A DNA stretch of 6,237 nucleotides from Sideroxydans sp. (lineage in GTDB: Bacteria; Pseudomonadota; Gammaproteobacteria; Burkholderiales; Gallionellaceae), in contig JAVBYP010000088.1 in assembly GCA_030823965.1 (NCBI GenBank), positions 1-6,237 on the forward strand, given 5' to 3'. Positions 1 to 6,047 of this stretch are shown here, piece by piece. The position numbers and the translations under genes are program-made. Each line of letters begins with the position of its first letter. Positions within the stretch are counted from its first letter, which is position 1. Below the pieces are notes generated by a model. The model was given only the letters and a program-made list of their open reading frames with translations. It was not told where the DNA came from and ran no database searches.

Positions 1-863
1 GTGCTGAGACTGTGCACCGCACGGAGACTTACATAGGAAACTGGCTCAAGCATCAACAGCGCGACAAACTCATCGTTGCCACCAAGATCGCCGGTCCAGC
101 ACGTGGCTTCAGCTGGATACGCAATGGCCCGCGCGTGAACCGTGAGCACATCCATGCCGCCATCGATGCCAGCCTGCGGCGCTTACAGACGGACTACGTC
201 GACCTCTATCAGATCCACTGGCCAGACCGCTATGTGCCGATGTTTGGCGCTACTAGCTACGATGTGACCCAAGCGCGCGACAGCACGCCTATCGCTGAAC
301 AATTATCTGCGTTAGCTGAATTAGTGAAAGCAGGGAAAGTCAGGCACATCGGATTGAGTAACGAGACCCCTTGGGGCGTCTCCGAGTTCGTTCGCATCGC
401 AGAACAGCTTGGTCTGCCCAAGATCGCCAGTATTCAGAACGCCTACCACCTGATGAACCGCAGCTTTGAGAGTGGACTGTCAGAAATCTGCCATCAATCG
501 CAAGTCGGCCTACTCGCCTATAGTCCGCTGGCATTCGGTTGGCTCACAGGCAAGTACATCACCGATCCTGCTGCTCATGGACGCATCACCCTATTTCCAG
601 GTTTCGGTCAACGCTACAACAAGATCAATGTACCTGCGGCAACAAAGGAGTACATGCGGATCGCGCAAGAAGCTGACCTATCCCCTGCCACACTGGCACT
701 TGCCTTTGCTAGAACGCGCTGGTTCACCAGCAGCGTCATCATTGGCGCGACGACACTCAAACAGTTGGAGGAGGATCTGGATAGCGCCGAAGTGACACTA
801 TTCGCAAAGACGCTGGACAGTATCGAGGATATCAATCGCTTATATCCAAATCCTGGCCCCTAA
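1..863 (+). CDS. Aldo/keto reductase, Tas-like, 5'-truncated by the window edge
   Basis: An NADP(H)-dependent aldo/keto reductase with a TIM-barrel fold, predicted cytosolic, reducing aldehydes or ketones; the physiological substrate cannot be read from sequence. The frame is open to the left edge (first whole codon at 3, reading A-E-T-V-H-R), and similarity to E. coli Tas continues across the GTG at 12, so that GTG is internal and roughly 55-60 N-terminal residues, carrying the catalytic Asp and Tyr, lie outside the window. Counting from codon 12, the catalytic Lys is K25 (IVATK), the catalytic His is H69 (LYQIHWP), the SNE motif is at 116-118, and the C-terminal cofactor-binding segment IIGATTLKQLEEDL is at 243-256. 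The C-terminus ends YPNPGP, close to Tas (YPAP-type end), so the 3' end is intact. The 66 bp to the next gene hold a promoter and no hairpin terminator, so read-through is possible. The Tas-like subfamily call is from remembered family similarity. Confidence 0.93.
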   Translation, partial: AETVHRTETYIGNWLKHQQRDKLIVATKIAGPARGFSWIRNGPRVNREHIHAAIDASLRRLQTDYVDLYQIHWPDRYVPMFGATSYDVTQARDSTPIAEQLSALAELVKAGKVRHIGLSNETPWGVSEFVRIAEQLGLPKIASIQNAYHLMNRSFESGLSEICHQSQVGLLAYSPLAFGWLTGKYITDPAAHGRITLFPGFGQRYNKINVPAATKEYMRIAQEADLSPATLALAFARTRWFTSSVIIGATTLKQLEEDLDSAEVTLFAKTLDSIEDINRLYPNPGP

Positions 864-866
864 ATA

Positions 867-895
867 TTCACCTAGCGGCTCGCTTGGGCTATCAT
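867..895 (+). promoter_or_regulatory. Putative sigma70 promoter for the small membrane protein gene
   Basis: A -35 element TTCACC (867-872, 4 of 6 consensus) and a -10 element TATCAT (890-895, 5 of 6) are separated by exactly 17 bp. Transcription would start near 902, leaving a leader of about 27 nt before the ATG at 929. It lies just after the stop codon of the aldo/keto reductase, giving the small gene its own transcription. Seen by eye only, no scoring was possible. Confidence 0.5.
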
Positions 896-918
896 GCCGC
901 CGGATTTGATAAATTACT

Positions 919-922
919 GGAG
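919..922 (+). promoter_or_regulatory. Shine-Dalgarno GGAG deciding the start at 929
   Basis: GGAG lies 6 nt upstream of the ATG at 929. The in-frame ATG at 923 directly abuts it (no usable spacing) and the in-frame TTG at 884 lies within the predicted promoter, upstream of the expected transcript start. This favours 929. Confidence 0.65.
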
Positions 923-928
923 ATGCAC

Positions 929-1291
929 ATGATCAAGAAAATCGTTGCTGTCGTTCTTATCGTATTAGCGGGTGGCGCATGGATATACCTAGACCATCTG
1001 AACAAACAAGAACAGCTCCTCGCCGAGCAGGCACGTCAAGCGATGGTCCAAGCGCGCGAGCAAGCAAAGGCAAGATTCATCGTGCAGATCAAAGAAGATC
1101 TGACCAATTGCCTAACCACCGCAGAGAAGACCAAGACGGATTTCCTCACGCTCAATCAGAAACCGGTACCACGCAAACCGGGCGAATTCACCATCACCCA
1201 AGCCGTGGCCGATGAGGCAGCCAAGATGCTGACAGACGCGACCGCAGCATGTCAGCTGACTTTCGACACACGCTCAGCCAGCGGCTACTGA
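929..1291 (+). CDS. Small membrane-anchored protein of unknown function (120 aa)
   Basis: I do not recognise a family. The protein starts MIKK followed by one hydrophobic segment at about residues 4-21 (VAVVLIVLAGGAWIYL), which acts either as an N-terminal anchor or an uncleaved signal; there is no lipobox cysteine. Residues ~23-58 are rich in Gln, Ala, Glu, Lys and Arg and should form a long helix, possibly a coiled coil. After that come a Pro-rich turn (PVPRKPGEF, about 79-87) and a second short helical stretch. Two cysteines, C61 and C108, sit in the predicted extracytoplasmic part and could form a disulphide. With the basic N-terminus, the likely topology is N-in with a periplasmic C-terminal domain. 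The start is chosen from GGAG at 919-922 and the promoter at 867-895. It is a single-gene unit converging on zapE. Topology and disulphide are inference. Confidence 0.75.
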   Translation: MIKKIVAVVLIVLAGGAWIYLDHLNKQEQLLAEQARQAMVQAREQAKARFIVQIKEDLTNCLTTAEKTKTDFLTLNQKPVPRKPGEFTITQAVADEAAKMLTDATAACQLTFDTRSASGY

Positions 1292-1306
1292 ACTAACACA
1301 TCGACG

Positions 1307-1373
1307 CTCTGAGAGTTTGGAGAGATACCTCACACTCCAAGATTAATGAGCACCAAAACCACTCTCAGAGTTT
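1307..1373. terminator. Inverted repeat at convergent junction, possible bidirectional terminator
   Basis: CTCTGAGAGT (1307-1316) and ACTCTCAGAG (1361-1370) are perfect 10-bp reverse complements. Nested inside, TTGGAG (1317-1322) pairs with CTCCAA (1335-1340), directly extending the left arm. The structure fills the space between the stop of the small membrane protein (1291) and the stop of zapE (1372-1374), the expected place for a shared terminator. The T-tract is weak: only TTT on the plus strand and none on the minus strand, so classical intrinsic termination is uncertain and the element could instead be a 3'-end stabilising structure. Confidence 0.42.
1307..1373 (+). repeat. Pair of 12-bp near-identical direct repeats that are also near-palindromes
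   Basis: CTCTGAGAGTTT (1307-1318) and CTCTCAGAGTTT (1362-1373) match at 11 of 12 positions, 55 bp apart. Each core (CTCT-N-AGAG) is itself an odd-length palindrome, which is why the pair reads both as direct and as inverted repeats. The only difference is the central G/C base. This may simply reflect the terminator stem, or be two copies of a small protein-binding site. Confidence 0.5.
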
Positions 1374-2508
1374 AAGTCGCGGTCCTAGTCTCAGCTGTCA
1401 ATGAGACACCTCTACTGTGGTGCGGCAAGGCGAGATAGCGATGGGTCTGCATCTCGGTCAAGCGACTGGCGATACGTTGCGATTCACTGTCGTGCCGACC
1501 TGCCCCATAAAGCACAGCCTGCTCCACCTCGAACGAAGCCACCAACTTTACGTGATTGTCGTACAACACATCGATGAGCCAAGTGAAGCGGCGAGCTGCC
1601 GCCCCATTCTCTGCAGTCATCTTGGGGATGTTGGACAGGAACACGGTGGGATAGCGATGCGCGATCTCTAGATAATCACTCTGATCATGATTACCTCCGC
1701 ATAGCTTGCTGAAATCGAACCAGACGACCTCGCGTGCCTTGCGAATGACGGGGATACGAATACTTCCGAGATGGATGTCATCCTGCTCTGAATACATGCC
1801 TGCTGTCAGCCGCTGGAACAATGATTGCATGTGCTGCTCGGTCGTCATGTCGCGCGCATCCATGAAGAGGGGATCGCGCACCATCTGCAGCATGCGGTAA
1901 TCGGTATCACTATCCAGATGGACCACCTTCAACTCGCGCTTCAACAAGGCGATGGCGGGTAAAAAGTTCTGTCGCTGCAAACCGTTCGGATACAGCCCAT
2001 CAGGCGGATAGTTGGAAGTGGTCAACAGCACCACACCGCGCTCAAGCAGTGCACCCAACAATCGACCAAGGATCATCGCATCGGCGATGTCATCCACATG
2101 AAACTCATCTAGGCACAACAGCCGCGTGGAACGCTCGATGTTCTCGGCCAAAGCCATCAGCGGGTCTTTCTCGTGCGCGAGCCGCTTCATCTCGTGATGC
2201 ACTTCAGCCATGAAATTATGGAAATGGATGCGGCGTTTACGACGATATGGCAGGCAATGATAGAAGCCATCCATGAGGAATGTCTTACCGCGCCCCACAC
2301 CACCCCAGATATACAAACCCTTTGGTACATCAGGACTCAACAAGCTGCGCCCGAGGAATTGATTACGTTTGGTTTTGAACTCGACGAGTTGTTGCCACAG
2401 TGTTTCCAATTCGTCGATGGCGAGGAGTTGACGTGTGTCGCAAACAAAACCTGCACGCTCGCAGGCGGTTTGATACCAAGCCTTAGGACTCATCCCGCTG
2501 GCATCCAT
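1372..2508 (-). CDS. zapE: Cell division ATPase ZapE (AFG1-like)
   Basis: P-loop ATPase of the AFG1/LACE1 family; in E. coli ZapE associates with FtsZ at the constricting division site in an ATP-dependent way. The product is 378 aa, against 375 for E. coli ZapE. Visible motifs: Walker A GGVGRGKT (69-76), Walker B LLCLDEF (130-136), sensor-1-like TTSN (163-166), the family block GLQRQNFLPAI (176-186) with a possible arginine-finger R179, and a C-terminal part with YPTVFLSNIP and DVLYDNHVKLV typical of the family. The N-terminus lacks the longer insertion before the P-loop seen in E. coli. ATG at 2508 shares its A with the TGA of the upstream VOC gene (TGATG); a GTG one codon earlier (2511) is equally in frame and GAGG lies 10 or 7 nt upstream respectively, so the start is uncertain by one codon. 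It is last in the minus-strand cluster and ends beside the 1307-1370 inverted repeat. Confidence 0.95.
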   Translation of the reverse strand: MDASGMSPKAWYQTACERAGFVCDTRQLLAIDELETLWQQLVEFKTKRNQFLGRSLLSPDVPKGLYIWGGVGRGKTFLMDGFYHCLPYRRKRRIHFHNFMAEVHHEMKRLAHEKDPLMALAENIERSTRLLCLDEFHVDDIADAMILGRLLGALLERGVVLLTTSNYPPDGLYPNGLQRQNFLPAIALLKRELKVVHLDSDTDYRMLQMVRDPLFMDARDMTTEQHMQSLFQRLTAGMYSEQDDIHLGSIRIPVIRKAREVVWFDFSKLCGGNHDQSDYLEIAHRYPTVFLSNIPKMTAENGAAARRFTWLIDVLYDNHVKLVASFEVEQAVLYGAGRHDSESQRIASRLTEMQTHRYLALPHHSRGVSLTAETRTAT

Positions 2509-2882
2509 CACACGGCGACCTCGATGAATTCCAACGCGTTCTGGTCTGGGTCGCGACAGAACAAAGCTCGGCGTCCAGACTGACTCACGGTGTAGCTTAT
2601 TTTTGCTGCATCCAAACGCGACATCAACTTAGCGAGTCCGCTCACACTGAGCGCGACATGACGGTCACGCCCACCATGTTGTGGACGCTGCAAGCCCGCT
2701 TCAGGGTCAGGCAATAACATCAGGTGTATCTGCTGATTCGTACCAACGTCATACCAAAGGCCGTCGAAACTCATGGCGGGACGTTTGACATCGGCTTGCA
2801 ATCCCAACACACCTTCGTAGAACGCACGCGACCTAACTAGGTCAGTGGTGATAAAAGTAGCGTGATGGATCCCTAAGATCAT
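2508..2882 (-). CDS. VOC-superfamily (glyoxalase/dioxygenase fold) protein
   Basis: A 124-aa single-module VOC protein made of paired beta-alpha-beta-beta-beta units, expected to be a cytosolic dimer with a metal site. The N-terminal strand GIHHATFITTD (4-14) with FYEGVLGL (21-28) and the C-terminal FCRDPDQNALEFIEV (108-122) are the family hallmarks. Candidate metal ligands are H6 or H7, H75 (DRHVAL) and E118 (LEF), an H-H-E set as in many type I extradiol dioxygenases, fosfomycin-resistance proteins and glyoxalases. The substrate cannot be assigned; it lacks features that would let me call it lactoylglutathione lyase or FosA. Its ATG overlaps the purT stop by one base and its TGA overlaps the zapE start, so translation should be coupled to both. 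The whole gene lies inside the likely purT-zapE transcript. Confidence 0.9.
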   Translation of the reverse strand: MILGIHHATFITTDLVRSRAFYEGVLGLQADVKRPAMSFDGLWYDVGTNQQIHLMLLPDPEAGLQRPQHGGRDRHVALSVSGLAKLMSRLDAAKISYTVSQSGRRALFCRDPDQNALEFIEVAV

Positions 2883-4090
2883 CAGACTTTGACTGGAACG
2901 ACCTTGCTCGCTGCCAACTTGGCACGAGCACGAGCCTCATCGGTATCTTTACCATTCGCTAAAGCTACACCCATACGACGCTTCTTGAACGACTCCGGCT
3001 TTCCGAACAAGCGAATATCCGACTCGGGCACACGCATCGCCTCATCCACACCGTGGAAGGCGATGCCTTTTTCATCCATCTGACCATAGATGACAGCGGA
3101 CGCACCCACCGCACGCAGCGAGGTATCCACTGGCAGACCGAGGATGGCGCGTGCATGCAGTTCGAATTCGTTGAGACGCTGGGTACATAGGGTCACCATT
3201 CCCGTATCGTGTGGACGTGGACTGACCTCAGAGAACCACACCATGTCTCCCTTGACGAACAGCTCGACCCCAAACAAGCCAAGGCCACCCAAGTCATCCG
3301 TGACCTTTTTCGCGATGTCACGTGAACGTTGCAAGGCGACAGGCGACATCGCCATCGGCTGCCAACTTTCCACATAATCCCCATGCACCTGAACGTGGCC
3401 GATGGGTTCGCAAAAATGTGTCTCTGTGTCACCGTTCGCGCCAAGCGCACGTACCGTGAGTTGGGTTATCTCGTAATCAAAGGGAATGAAACCCTCGACG
3501 ATGACCCGCCCCTGATCGACACGCGAACCGCTGGCGGCGTATTCCCAAGCTGTCTTCACATCGGATGGGCCATCTAATTTAGACTGCCCCTTACCCGACG
3601 AAGACATCACTGGTTTGACGATGCAGGGATAACCGATGCCCGCATCGATGGCGGATTGCAATTCTTCTAAACTGTTCGCGAACTTGTAGGGGGATGTCGG
3701 CAGTCCGAGCGTCTCTGCCGCCAAGCGACGTATTCCTTCTCTGTTCATGGTGAGCCTCGCAGCACGCGCGGTGGGTATCACGCGAGCCAAGCCTTCTTGC
3801 TCGATCTGCACCAGCATGTCGGTTGCGATAGCCTCGATCTCGGGCACGATGATGTGCGGTCTTTCTTTCTCGATGAGTTTTCGCAGCGCTGCGCCATCAG
3901 CCATATTGATGACATGCGCACGATTCGCCACCTGATGCCCTGGTGCGTTCTCGTAACGATCCACCGCGATGACTTCGACGCCTAGACGCTGCAAGGCGAT
4001 GATGACTTCCTTGCCTAATTCCCCACTACCCAACAACATGACTTTGGTGGCGGAAGGTGAAAGAGGCGTGCCTAGAGTGGTGGGTTTCAT
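2882..4090 (-). CDS. purT: Formate-dependent phosphoribosylglycinamide formyltransferase PurT
   Basis: Catalyses formate + ATP + GAR to formyl-GAR + ADP + Pi, the folate-independent version of step 3 of de novo purine synthesis. It is an ATP-grasp enzyme, cytosolic, dimeric in E. coli. At 402 aa it is slightly longer than E. coli PurT (392) and alignable from the N-terminus ([18 protein letters not shown]). Key blocks: GSGELGKEV (21-29) with E24 of the GAR site, PEIEAIATD (83-91), [12 protein letters not shown] (115-126), the ATP loop SSSGKGQ (163-169), GVELF with metal ligand E276, and [12 protein letters not shown] (286-297) with metal ligand E288. Near the C-terminus, [18 protein letters not shown] (361-378) holds the Lys/Arg-Arg that bind the GAR phosphate in the family. 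A few extra residues (about 217-223) sit in a surface loop. All catalytic blocks are present. No clear Shine-Dalgarno precedes the ATG. The gene follows the HD gene by 34 bp and overlaps the VOC gene by one base. Confidence 0.97.
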   Translation of the reverse strand: MKPTTLGTPLSPSATKVMLLGSGELGKEVIIALQRLGVEVIAVDRYENAPGHQVANRAHVINMADGAALRKLIEKERPHIIVPEIEAIATDMLVQIEQEGLARVIPTARAARLTMNREGIRRLAAETLGLPTSPYKFANSLEELQSAIDAGIGYPCIVKPVMSSSGKGQSKLDGPSDVKTAWEYAASGSRVDQGRVIVEGFIPFDYEITQLTVRALGANGDTETHFCEPIGHVQVHGDYVESWQPMAMSPVALQRSRDIAKKVTDDLGGLGLFGVELFVKGDMVWFSEVSPRPHDTGMVTLCTQRLNEFELHARAILGLPVDTSLRAVGASAVIYGQMDEKGIAFHGVDEAMRVPESDIRLFGKPESFKKRRMGVALANGKDTDEARARAKLAASKVVPVKV

Positions 4091-4124
4091 AGATCAGCAG
4101 CCGATGAAAGACTGAACGATATTA

Positions 4125-5051
4125 CTAATTGGTGATCGGCAATGCCTTCGCACATTCGGCGATACCGTTGCGTTTGAGCATCTTGATATAGTCATCCTCA
4201 CTCTGCGCAACCACGAGCTCAAGGTAGGCGATGTTCTTTTCGATGGATTCGATATAGTAGTTGCGACGCTCGCCATAGACATCTTCGAAGTGGTATTCGA
4301 GCTTGTGATAGATACCATCCAGTACCCCATCCAACTTCTCACGTGTGACTGTGTAAAAACCCTTGGTCTTACCCAAGAGGTCGAACATACCGTGATAGCT
4401 ACCGAATTGAGCTTCTTTGAATTCATGGAAGAGGAAGAGCAACTTCTCGATATATTTTCGATCTGCCATCTGCCCCGTGATATCAGCTGTTGCCACGATG
4501 CGCGCCAACATGCGTGACCTCTCAGTCGCAAAATCAATCTGCGCGAACGGTCTGAAATGCTCTGTACCTAGGATCATGCCTTTCACATCCACCAAGATGC
4601 CGGTGGGTAACATGCGTTCGCCGAAATAATGTTCCATGAATTCGACACCACGTTGTACGTGCGTCTGGGTGAACTGCGCGCCTGTTCCGAACTCCTCACC
4701 ACGACGTTGGGCATAACCGATGTCGTGCATCAGGATGGCCAGCATCATCAAAGTGAGCTCTTCGTCTGATAGTTTGTCACCTGAACGATGCACACCATGC
4801 ATCAATCGCACGCCACACATAAATACTTCTAGCGTGTGGGATAGGTCGTGATAGAGCGTCTTGATCGGTGCATATCCGGGGAACTCACCGTAGAACATGC
4901 GCATCACGTCTTTGTAGACCTTATGGACGAGCGTGAAGTCGTAATGCGGGCTGATGCGACGAATGACGATGGTCGCTTTATCCCAAACGATATTAGGGTC
5001 TGTGTTATCAAACAGCTCGGACATCTCAGCAGGCGTGGGCGCTTTTTTCAT
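4125..5051 (-). CDS. HD-domain phosphohydrolase with class I phosphodiesterase-like motifs
   Basis: A 308-aa soluble protein with a central HD domain, predicted metal-dependent phosphohydrolase. Visible candidate residues: YHDLSH (67-72) with H68 and H72, MHDIGY (108-113) with the HD pair H109/D110, THVQRG with H131, GTEH with H165, and ATADITG with D190. Their order and spacing resemble the class I cyclic-nucleotide phosphodiesterase fold (general-acid His in YHN, metal His, HD pair, NHH, late Asp) more than the compact HDIG of HD-GYP proteins; this is by-eye motif matching, and the substrate is unknown. No signal peptide, membrane segment or sensory domain is seen. The N-terminal ~60 residues and C-terminal ~90 are helical and unassigned. 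The start is uncertain: ATG 5051 has no Shine-Dalgarno, nor does the in-frame ATG at 5024. It is 58 bp after the transporter gene and 34 bp before purT on the same strand. Confidence 0.88.
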   Translation of the reverse strand: MKKAPTPAEMSELFDNTDPNIVWDKATIVIRRISPHYDFTLVHKVYKDVMRMFYGEFPGYAPIKTLYHDLSHTLEVFMCGVRLMHGVHRSGDKLSDEELTLMMLAILMHDIGYAQRRGEEFGTGAQFTQTHVQRGVEFMEHYFGERMLPTGILVDVKGMILGTEHFRPFAQIDFATERSRMLARIVATADITGQMADRKYIEKLLFLFHEFKEAQFGSYHGMFDLLGKTKGFYTVTREKLDGVLDGIYHKLEYHFEDVYGERRNYYIESIEKNIAYLELVVAQSEDDYIKMLKRNGIAECAKALPITN

Positions 5052-5109
5052 GAGTATTTTGTATTTTCAGACCTTGTCACTAGTCTTGTTCTTTCATTCT
5101 GGCCTCAGT

Positions 5110-5997
5110 CTACCCCACAGCCTTCTCTGAAGACAATCGTCCGGAGAGCAATGTGGCAGAAATGATCAGCGTCGCACCTATCCAATCACGCATTTCCATG
5201 GCCTCGGTAGCCAGGAAATAAGAAGAGAACGCGGCCACCACCAATTCGAACAGGAACAGCACCACCGCACGATTGGCCGATAGATGCGTGACACCGTATT
5301 GCACAGCGAAACTGGTGGCACACAGCACCAAACCCATCAATGCCAACATCAGCCAATAGCCTGAAGTGATGTGGGTGAATTGCGCTGATATATCGCCCTG
5401 CCATAACAAGAACGGCAAGGTCAGTGTCGCCGTACCCAACCATAGACTGAACGATTTAGCCTCTACCGAAAGATGAGCCGCGCGGCGCGAGGTGACATTG
5501 GAAAGCGCGAAGCCCATGCCCGCTGACAGCCCCAACCATTCCGACAGATTCTGCGGGATAGGCAAGCCAAGTCGCGGCTCCCACAGCATGATCATCGCGC
5601 CCAGCAGGGACAACGCGATCACGCCATAACCGAAGCGATTGAGACGCTCCCCTAACAACCAGAAAGAGAACAGGATGGTCCACACGGGCGCAAGGTAGAA
5701 CAACAACAGCACGCGCATCACCTCACCATGCAACATGCCCAGCACGTAACCCAGATTCGCCCAGCCTGCGCTCAATATCAGCAGCAGCGCCCACCAGCCA
5801 AAAGTGGAACGTTCGCGCCACACGCGCGGCAGCATGAATACGCCGAAGCCCATCGCCAGCGCGTAAGTGATGAAGGTCGCCAGCGCGCCCGACATCCCAG
5901 CCTCTTGCAACACACGATAGGGATACCAGATCAATCCCCACACCAGCGCCCCGCTCAATACGCCGACCACTGGCATGACATTTTGTTTTGATGGCAC
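5110..5997 (-). CDS. DMT-superfamily transporter, two EamA domains
   Basis: An inner-membrane transporter of the drug/metabolite family, likely an exporter of amino acids or other small metabolites; the substrate is not readable from sequence. The 295-aa product has about ten hydrophobic segments (roughly 8-24, 34-53, 68-87, 94-115, 122-138, 153-168, 180-200, 213-232, 241-260, 271-287), the usual count, arranged as two EamA repeats. The first repeat carries FYLAPVWTILFSFWLLGER (100-118) with the conserved Pro and GE; the second has FELVVAAFSSYFLATEAM with the matching Glu (E265). GTG at 5997 is preferred because AAAGG lies 8 nt upstream (6006-6010); GTG at 6003 is only 2 nt from it, and ATG at 5976 has no Shine-Dalgarno. 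It is divergent from dapC and first in the minus-strand cluster. A role in amino-acid or diaminopimelate-related export is only suggested by that neighbour. Confidence 0.92.
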   Translation of the reverse strand: MPSKQNVMPVVGVLSGALVWGLIWYPYRVLQEAGMSGALATFITYALAMGFGVFMLPRVWRERSTFGWWALLLILSAGWANLGYVLGMLHGEVMRVLLLFYLAPVWTILFSFWLLGERLNRFGYGVIALSLLGAMIMLWEPRLGLPIPQNLSEWLGLSAGMGFALSNVTSRRAAHLSVEAKSFSLWLGTATLTLPFLLWQGDISAQFTHITSGYWLMLALMGLVLCATSFAVQYGVTHLSANRAVVLFLFELVVAAFSSYFLATEAMEMRDWIGATLIISATLLSGRLSSEKAVG

Positions 5998-6015
5998 TCG
6001 CACGACCTTTATAAT
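5988..6015 (+). promoter_or_regulatory. Putative sigma70 promoter of dapC
   Basis: A perfect consensus -10 TATAAT (6010-6015) and a -35 TTGATG (5988-5993, 4 of 6) are separated by 16 bp. Transcription would begin near 6022, giving a leader of about 26 nt to the dapC ATG at 6048. The -35 box is inside the 5' end of the divergent transporter gene and the -10 touches its ribosome-binding site. Confidence 0.6.
6006..6010 (-). promoter_or_regulatory. Shine-Dalgarno AAAGG deciding the transporter start
   Basis: On the minus strand AAAGG sits 8 nt before the GTG at 5997 and only 2 nt before the GTG at 6003, so it selects 5997. Its complement shares one base with the plus-strand -10 box of dapC. Confidence 0.5.
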
Positions 6016-6047
6016 GCGCGCTCTTTAAGAACGCTGCGTTTTTGCCA

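Noticed and set aside
1..14. GTG at 12 as the true start of the aldo/keto reductase
   Set aside because: The frame is open to the window edge and Tas-type sequence (A-E-T) continues upstream; starting at 12 would delete the catalytic Asp and Tyr.
466..795. 109-codon plus-strand open frame inside the aldo/keto reductase
   Set aside because: Out of frame with a well-conserved enzyme, no domain and no ribosome site.
884..928. Upstream TTG start extending the small membrane protein by 15 residues
   Set aside because: The codon lies inside the predicted promoter, upstream of the expected transcript start, and the extension would put a polar stretch before a typical N-terminal anchor; GGAG points to 929.
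1307..1370. Miniature transposable element with 10-bp terminal inverted repeats
   Set aside because: No flanking target duplication is seen and the arms sit exactly between two convergent stop codons, better explained by a 3'-end structure. Other genomic copies would reopen this.
2173..2583. 136-codon open frame on the plus strand, antisense to zapE and the VOC gene
   Set aside because: It lies opposite two strongly supported genes, spans their junction, and its translation has no recognisable domain; it is a by-product of codon bias on the other strand.
4100..4140. GCCGAT (4100-4105) and ATCGGC (4135-4140) inverted repeat between the HD gene and purT
   Set aside because: Only 6 bp of stem with a 29-nt loop and no T-tract; expected by chance and not convincing as an attenuator or terminator.
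4094..4537. 147-codon minus-strand open frame overlapping the HD gene in another frame
   Set aside because: Low-complexity, Ser/Arg/Trp-rich translation typical of an out-of-frame reading of a real gene; the HD gene frame carries clear motifs.
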